Below, piece by piece: positions 52,501-55,369 of a DNA stretch of 55,369 bases (position 1 is the stretch's first letter; every line of letters begins with the position of its first letter). A model generated the notes under the pieces. It saw nothing but the letters and a program-made list of their open reading frames with translations. It was not told the DNA's origin and did not search any database. The position numbers and the translations under genes were made by a program. Source of the DNA: Desulfuromonadales bacterium (GTDB taxonomy: Bacteria; Desulfobacterota; JAENJC01); assembly GCA_919902985.1 (NCBI GenBank), contig CAKKSC010000028.1, forward strand, positions 1 to 55,369, given 5' to 3'.

Positions 52501-54275
52501 TGGCCATTGACACGGAGCTGAAGACAAAATGGGGAATGGCCTATGACATGAGGAACCTGGGGATAAGCTATGAAAGGATGGGGAGGGTAGATGATGCTTT
52601 GTTGAACCTCCGGTCATCCCTGTCCCTGTCGCGGGAAATAGGCGAACGGAACAATGAGGCCATGACCCTTTACTCCCTCGGTACGCTCTACATGAAGACA
52701 GGGAAAGAGGAGGAGGCATCAAGGACCCTGAAAGAGGCCTACCACATAGGTAAGGAACTGAACGTCCCGGAGGTCACCTGGCGTTCCCTCAAGGCCCAGG
52801 CATCCCTCTATGCCAAGACTGGTAAACCTGCCGATGCCTACAAGGAGCTTAAGGAGGCCATCAACCTCGTTGAAAAGATGAGGGGTAGGATCAAGGTAGA
52901 TGAGTACAAGACCGGCTTCCTTGAGAACAAGTCCGACCTTTACGAAGAGATGGTTATTCTCCTCCTCGGGATGGGTAGAAGTGAGGAGGCCTTTAACTAC
53001 TCCGAGAGGGGGCGGTCAAGGAACTTCATAGACATGCTTGGAAACCAGAAGTTGAATCTAAAGTCCGCTGGTAACCAGAACCTCCTGTCTAAGGAAAGGG
53101 CCCTGAGGGGAAGGATCGATAGCCTTGAAGAGAGGGCCAGAGGAAATAGCTCGCTTCTGGAAGAGCTTATAAGGGCCAGGAAGGATTATGAGGGGCTGCT
53201 GATAGAGATAAAGGAGGAATCACCTGAGCTGGCATCCTTTGTGACGGTCGAACCCCCTACCCTTCCTGATATACAGAAGACCATCCCGAATGATACTGCC
53301 CTTCTTGAATACATGGTCACAAAGGACGGTATCGTTATATGGACAATAGACCGTGAAACGATAGAGTCATCAATAGTGCCTATGACAAGGGAACTCCTCA
53401 AAGAAAAGGTTGTCAGATACAGGGAGATGATGGAACAGGTCACGCCTCTGGAAAAGGAATCGGTTGAACTTTACAACCTCCTGATAAGACCTGTAGAACG
53501 GCTTATCTCAGGGACCAAATACATCGGGATAATACCTCATGACGTGCTGCACTATCTATCATTCTCATCCCTGTTTGACGGCAAACAGTATCTCATGGAG
53601 GCCCATCCCATCTTCTACTCTCCAAGCGCAAGCGTGATGAAGATGATCTCTGATCGCCGTGTAAGGGCGTATAGCGATACGCCCCTGCAAAAACTGCTCG
53701 TCATAGGGAACCCTGATCTGGGCGACAGCGCCCTTGACCTTCCATTTGCAGAAAGGGAGGCTGGGAGCATAGGCCGGGAGTTTGAAGGGTCTGAGATCCT
53801 TGTGAGAAAAGAGGCCACAGAGACCAGGGTCAGGGAGGATATAGGAAGGTTTGAAGGTGTACACTTTGCGTCACATGGTATATATGACAGCTCAACCCCT
53901 CTGTTCTCAAGCCTCAAGCTGACCAGGGACTTTGCAAATGACGGGAACCTGACCGCCAATGAGGTTTTTTCCCTTAACCTGAGGGCCTCCATAGTCATGA
54001 TGAGCGCCTGCCAGACGGGGCTTGGTAAACTCACCACAGGTGATGAGATCATAGGACTCAACCGGGCCTTTATCTATGCTGGAGCTCCGTCCATCATTTC
54101 TACCTTATGGCGCGTGAATGATGCTGCCTCAGCCATGCTTGTAAAGCGATTTTACAGGTACTCCAAAAACAGCGACCTTGCCGAATCGATCCGCCTTGCC
54201 CAGATGGCCGTCAAAGAATACTACCCGCACCCGGCATACTGGGCAGGGTTCGGGTTGACGGGGGATTACAGGTAA
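46476..54275 (+). CDS. giant exported PD40-TPR-CHAT-TPR-CHAT protein
   Basis: 2599 residues from the ATG at 46476. A signal peptide (GITTLLALFSLLFVSAAFP) leads to PD40/TolB-type propeller repeats (about 48-340; VSPDGKMVAYVSNRSG, WSPDGREIYFS). TPRs fill about 376-1310. The first CHAT-like domain (about 1315-1652) is degenerate: His becomes Ser1524 (HITDSL) and Cys becomes Val1564 (ITAVSGQ). More TPRs (about 1662-2185) lead to a second CHAT domain with His2467 (VHFASHG) and Cys2512 (MMSACQTG), both intact. The C-terminus YWAGFGLTGDY is typical. CHAT domains are caspase-like proteases. The protein would act in the periplasm or on the surface; target unknown. Several repeats are built into it. 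Confidence 0.88.
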   Translation: MYKDRTGITTLLALFSLLFVSAAFPSTSLAATTTLNTPLKLSTHTADDFQPAVSPDGKMVAYVSNRSGNNDIWLVPINGGPASQMTFHTASDSAPAWSRDGKRLAFASLREDSKGDIWVLDLEGNIESRITDSRGAESYPSWFPDGKRIAFSRGEGIWSIDLPTHKEERLFNGFYPSVSPDGKYIAFISLDDSPSPQSSPARGEEAEKESLPSSGGKGSIYLYKTADNKITRLTSGEFSDAFPSWSPDGREIYFSRFAEDTNNDGLIDIKDNPSIWKIEFSAESDNSKLKTQNSKFAVQLTSGSSYELFPSATDNSVIYAASKGKDMDIYRVQRNGEIPKLKTAREQLDLAYRQRDALHRLLAFRKVYLSGFPKDDGLFSEARYQVALTYMELGHKKDAKRELESVISSFPEERRYSSLARVELAKIKAADAVSAGDKDRALKEVKTLKGIIDEYKDQAYSQAMAQLEIGNIYISLKDDVQALKEYEKVRALYSSKAAAVAQARLRMADIYISYGDELRIIDTYLSIIKDYPESLEWCLTGSQRVLSLIERIEDERERVASYREIISKYKGLPYLPALAQYKVGEFYHVRGRYEEAVSEYKRVLDDFPSETSIADEASIAMAEVWLSKGSHGNALSIYEGLMKKGVLRAGRLFINTSLEKGRMELLGKEPAQAIKSYKSVIDLDYSDIRAHRGLIEAYAAKGEPQRAVAIYTEEVKKFGDSDTAHYALGLAYTYLNPPSLNSAESEIKTALSQNYSLPFAHQTLGWIYEIKDKTENSSTMGLAVDEYLAALALFPPEQKKEASDLLLNIGNGYSALGNHEKGYEFYKKRVETGVGFDDRMREALFYENLGNAASRTGKYTEAVPYYLKCLGYAKKVRDRKWELKITEEMALLYQEAKDYAKAAEYFSQALKIAEEANMAESRAVILRNIAYNLYHAGKIEEGIRYFNKSLDALNVKEDISSSSGGLLTIKKALALGKEGSEAFMGFEKSGEEKLIHSYLGSAYSETGEYESALNELLKKLEGIPEGRDTERGIVLNNIGFLYYQMGDAGNAYRYFNNSLEVSGKAKNFTGEMVNIINIGLLATQSECGVENAECGIEETIKLQERGISLIDSEKRGKEYLPYLKNNLGLLHLKAGGSGQWPGVSKQSRELESLVKNSLNLISQDRDHLEKATAEFSEGLNALGRDKDLWLEAVLELNLARSLYHHGNDKDASVHLNSSMEIANKGPFNDLKWRCLSLLADIDWKNKGKHLEDAVAVLEGTSRPPVKDAETLYKELIYLLFSNGKIDDAFTYAERMAGSRTKHEASMARFSLPKEEAPLSARDVQWFLDEKTALVRYLLTDRGLLIWLIDADNIQGKVVNVSEKELREGVDDLLSSLDKKDINDHLSPLVIRPIAPLLANKKRVYIMPDEILFSVPFAVLKIDNKKGTVPDLRTQRSEVVESGLSPFLIDTFELSYLPSAYILNAAYEKRNLNKVNILISQGKDYPDSYVEGIGSSTPIFAALKSDRTKFLDMASNYGMIHITDSLSINKTAPFRSSLDFRNGKLFLSELIPLKMNPNLVVITAVSGQPSAISLSDAMQPLLFAGAPSVLVKTTPTDKDTEELFMKEFYGAFRKESASGALSRAQTALKAKGMSPGIWAGYALYGYTGMNQEEERKYASRKVADIMDAAIEAYSKENWRMAIRRFEEGLLFLRTIGAKEDLGNIYQALAKACANSGEYAKGASYQDQFIKAGSGKLSKPELAEGYRSLGVLYSRAGEDKKAEEGLIEALKIWREEGNKKSLSEGYRTVALLQEKGGSYSASIESFNTALSIDREIGNRESAGQDLWETGRIYYLRLSSLDEAMKFYKEALSVFKGLGNSEKTARVLLDTGLVYEQGGEYDSAKTNYLEGIKIAEEINDRVAYSRGTLYLANVAWHMGDYQEVFKYQRTALEVAIELKDRKQEAMAQNLAGLTYMNLGMLEKALEALSKSLFISIDTGDKLDAAAAYNNIGIVQRELGNLDKSVESFKNALAIDTELKTKWGMAYDMRNLGISYERMGRVDDALLNLRSSLSLSREIGERNNEAMTLYSLGTLYMKTGKEEEASRTLKEAYHIGKELNVPEVTWRSLKAQASLYAKTGKPADAYKELKEAINLVEKMRGRIKVDEYKTGFLENKSDLYEEMVILLLGMGRSEEAFNYSERGRSRNFIDMLGNQKLNLKSAGNQNLLSKERALRGRIDSLEERARGNSSLLEELIRARKDYEGLLIEIKEESPELASFVTVEPPTLPDIQKTIPNDTALLEYMVTKDGIVIWTIDRETIESSIVPMTRELLKEKVVRYREMMEQVTPLEKESVELYNLLIRPVERLISGTKYIGIIPHDVLHYLSFSSLFDGKQYLMEAHPIFYSPSASVMKMISDRRVRAYSDTPLQKLLVIGNPDLGDSALDLPFAEREAGSIGREFEGSEILVRKEATETRVREDIGRFEGVHFASHGIYDSSTPLFSSLKLTRDFANDGNLTANEVFSLNLRASIVMMSACQTGLGKLTTGDEIIGLNRAFIYAGAPSIISTLWRVNDAASAMLVKRFYRYSKNSDLAESIRLAQMAVKEYYPHPAYWAGFGLTGDYR
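47052..47128. repeat. CCCTCACC-family element in the PD40 region
   Basis: CCCCCTCACCTCAATCCTC, TCCCGCCAGGGGAGAGG and CCCTACCCTCCTCTGGAGGG encode PSPQSSPARGEEAEKESL, then PSSGGKG. It is related to 25474-25558. The propeller frame continues unbroken on both sides. Confidence 0.65.
50750..50809. repeat. in-frame palindromic element, GGGGACTGTCCC family, CHAT-1 copy
   Basis: Exactly 60 bases, GGGGACTGTCCC to GGGACTGTCCCC, encoding [20 protein letters not shown] within the first CHAT-like domain (residues about 1425-1445). It is the opposite reading of the queE copy. Confidence 0.85.
53665..53684. repeat. GGGCGTAT hairpin repeat
   Basis: A perfect eight-base inverted repeat, GGGCGTAT-AGCG-ATACGCCC, encoding RAYSDTPL in the linker of the second CHAT domain. 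It is of the same type as 22877-22904 ([10 protein letters not shown]). Confidence 0.65.
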
Positions 54276-54428
54276 ATTGCAGCCTAAATTCTGCAATGGG
54301 ACACAGTCCCAATTTTCTTATAATTTCCTTAAGTCTGATCCCTTTCCCTCTTCTTTAAACAATTTGATTTTTATAATACGCTCAATCTGATATAATACCC
54401 TTAAATAAAATGGAAAAAGGAGGACGGC

Positions 54429-54680
54429 ATGGGCACGGCTATAAAAGAGCGTAAGGAAGACCTAATCAGGGTTAAACAATATATAACCGATACCAAGGGT
54501 CATAAGGTGGCTGCGGTCATCGGCATTGAGGAACTTATCCGGCTTAAAGCAATGGCAAACATTATCCCCGCCTCAGAAGCCTGGCTTTACAAAAACAGAG
54601 AAGCGCTTGAGAGCGTGAACAGAGGGCTTAAAGACGCAGCCAAAGGCAGGGTATCTAAGCTCAACATTGATGAACTGTAG
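54429..54680 (+). CDS. Phd/YefM-like antitoxin
   Basis: An 83-residue protein: ITDTKGHKVAAVIGIEELIR and LKAMA resemble the DNA-binding half of Phd/YefM antitoxins. The C-terminal part, ALESVNRGLKDAAKGRVS, would wrap the toxin. AAAGGAGGACGGC precedes the ATG, and a TATAAT (54391-54396) lies upstream. The next gene follows after nine bases. The rest of the gap 54276-54428 holds only GGGACACAGTCCC. It is assigned from context and pattern. Confidence 0.7.
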   Translation: MGTAIKERKEDLIRVKQYITDTKGHKVAAVIGIEELIRLKAMANIIPASEAWLYKNREALESVNRGLKDAAKGRVSKLNIDEL

Positions 54681-54688
54681 GAGACTCA

Positions 54689-54982
54689 TTGTTTGATATC
54701 TATCTCACTGATGAAGCCCAAGTGCAGTTAAACAGACTCAAGACAGACAAAGGACTTTCTAAAAGGTACAAGGCAGTCAAAAAGACCCTCCTCTATCTTT
54801 CTACAAACCCAAGACACCCCGGTCTGCAAACGCATGAGTACATATCCCTTAAAGGTCCGAAAGGAGAGAAAGTCTTTGAGGCTTATGCTGAACAATCCAC
54901 ACCGGCAGCTTACCGAATCTTTTGGTACTACGGTACCAGCCCAAACCAAATCGCTGTTATCGCAATAACGCCGCATCCATAG
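54689..54982 (+). CDS. RelE/ParE-superfamily toxin
   Basis: A 97-residue protein with the RelE fold pattern: FDIYLTDEAQVQLNRLKTDK, HEYISLKGPKGEKVFEAYA and AYRIFWYYG, ending with VIAITPHP. Such toxins cut mRNA at the ribosome or poison gyrase. It starts at TTG (54689) behind GGAG in the antitoxin stop region and is the second gene of the operon. The usual catalytic Arg/Lys/Tyr set is only partly clear, so activity is not certain. Confidence 0.75.
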   Translation: MFDIYLTDEAQVQLNRLKTDKGLSKRYKAVKKTLLYLSTNPRHPGLQTHEYISLKGPKGEKVFEAYAEQSTPAAYRIFWYYGTSPNQIAVIAITPHP

Positions 54983-55163
54983 AAAGAATCCCTTCGTTTA
55001 TCGACTAAATCGAAATGCGGGAAGTGTCCCTGTATTTTCCCAATAGAACGACCTGGTAGCGGTGCGTGTTGATGTGGTTTCGCACCGACTCGGTAAGCTG
55101 ATTAATTTCGGTTATCAATCCTTGATTTGACATTGAGGAGCGTCGCGAATTTGGTGACTATGG

Positions 55164-55231
55164 GGCATAACGCTTCGCTTCAGCAGCGGCGGCGCATTAG
55201 CGCCGACGTCGGCTGGAAGCGATTGTTCGAC
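55164..55231. other. integron attC-like recombination site
   Basis: GGCATAACGCTTCGCTTCAG and the partner GGCTGGAAGCGATTGTTCGA pair as in attC. TCGCTTC matches GAAGCGA over seven bases, then AGC/GCT with one extra C on one strand (an extrahelical base), and outer AAC/GTT arms. The middle GGCGC-ATTA-GCGCC is the variable stem-loop. The outer core sequences are not perfect RYYYAAC/GTTRRRY. A frame starting ATG at 55235 (GYFPRIADAIAPAA) is open to the window end, as a new cassette might be. 54983-55163 shows no gene. Confidence 0.5.
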
Positions 55232-55369
55232 GACATGGGTTACTTTCCTCGAATTGCCGACGCAATTGCCCCAGCCGCATACTTCGTAAAATCCTCGTCG
55301 TCCTTGAAAGTGGCGTTTCGGTACTGTCAAGCGTTTTGTGTGAATTCTCTGAGTACTGGCAAATTGGGC

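Noticed and set aside
55115-55330. 71-codon minus-strand frame at the window end
   Set aside because: It crosses the attC-like hairpin and shows no domain; the site explains the sequence better.
1-55369. CRISPR arrays, tRNA, rRNA and riboswitches
   Set aside because: No regularly spaced direct repeats with spacers, no cloverleaf or T-loop signature and no riboswitch core were found by eye; covariance models were not run.

Overview
The window looks like chromosomal DNA of a Gram-negative, lipopolysaccharide-making bacterium. It encodes LpxK, GmhB, three GT9 heptosyltransferases and a core GT2 enzyme, and it is rich in c-di-GMP and cAMP signalling proteins, some with CxxCH haem-type motifs. 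The housekeeping genes and dense small repeats resemble Nitrospirota or Desulfobacterota genomes, but that placement is an inference; no rRNA or tRNA gene was seen.

Layout. 1-1158: a decayed ParE-type toxin-antitoxin pair and an apparently intact PIN/DUF3368 pair. 1249-10027: a CGGC protein, dnaE, a decayed ISL3-like transposase, tlyA, an HD-GYP phosphodiesterase with a haem-type sensor, and a DEAD-box helicase. 10207-24289: a MoaD-like remnant, a cyclic-nucleotide-binding protein, a GGDEF cyclase, dxs-ftsY, glmU, a receiver/HD-GYP protein, manC, a CheY, a GAF protein, queE and trpB. 24378-34029: a tightly packed minus-strand envelope operon running lpxK, gmhB, DUF3108, Trm112-like, GT2, three GT9 enzymes, a lipid kinase and a membrane sulfatase-fold transferase. 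34036-34860: a REP-associated tyrosine transposase element. 34910-37866: a FecR-like protein and a CHASE2 class III cyclase. 38124-45124: argJ, a broken nuclease-like gene, OsmC, then nitrilase-like, small Cys protein, argS, SPOR protein and epimerase. 45227-54275: a radical SAM protein, a small membrane protein and a 2599-residue exported protein with PD40 repeats, TPR arrays and two CHAT (caspase-like) domains. 54429-54982: a Phd/RelE-like pair, followed by an integron attC-like hairpin.

Two things stand out. First, many small palindromic repeats of several families lie inside genes without breaking the frame. One family (GGGGACTGTCCC ends) sits in manC, queE and the giant CHAT gene at 90, 60 and 60 bp, all multiples of three, much like Rickettsia palindromic elements. 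Other repeats appear to have replaced the start regions of dxs and queE. Second, the giant protein pairs a CHAT domain with its Cys/His pair intact (His2467, Cys2512) with an upstream CHAT-like domain in which both positions are lost. The altered Cys loop is itself made of repeat-like DNA.

Functional picture: the minus-strand operon makes lipid A and inner core. The GGDEF, HD-GYP, receiver and GAF proteins form a second-messenger group, including two receiver remnants that point to gene loss there. The FecR/CHASE2 pair would sense at the envelope and make cAMP, and the CNB protein at 10849 is a possible receiver.
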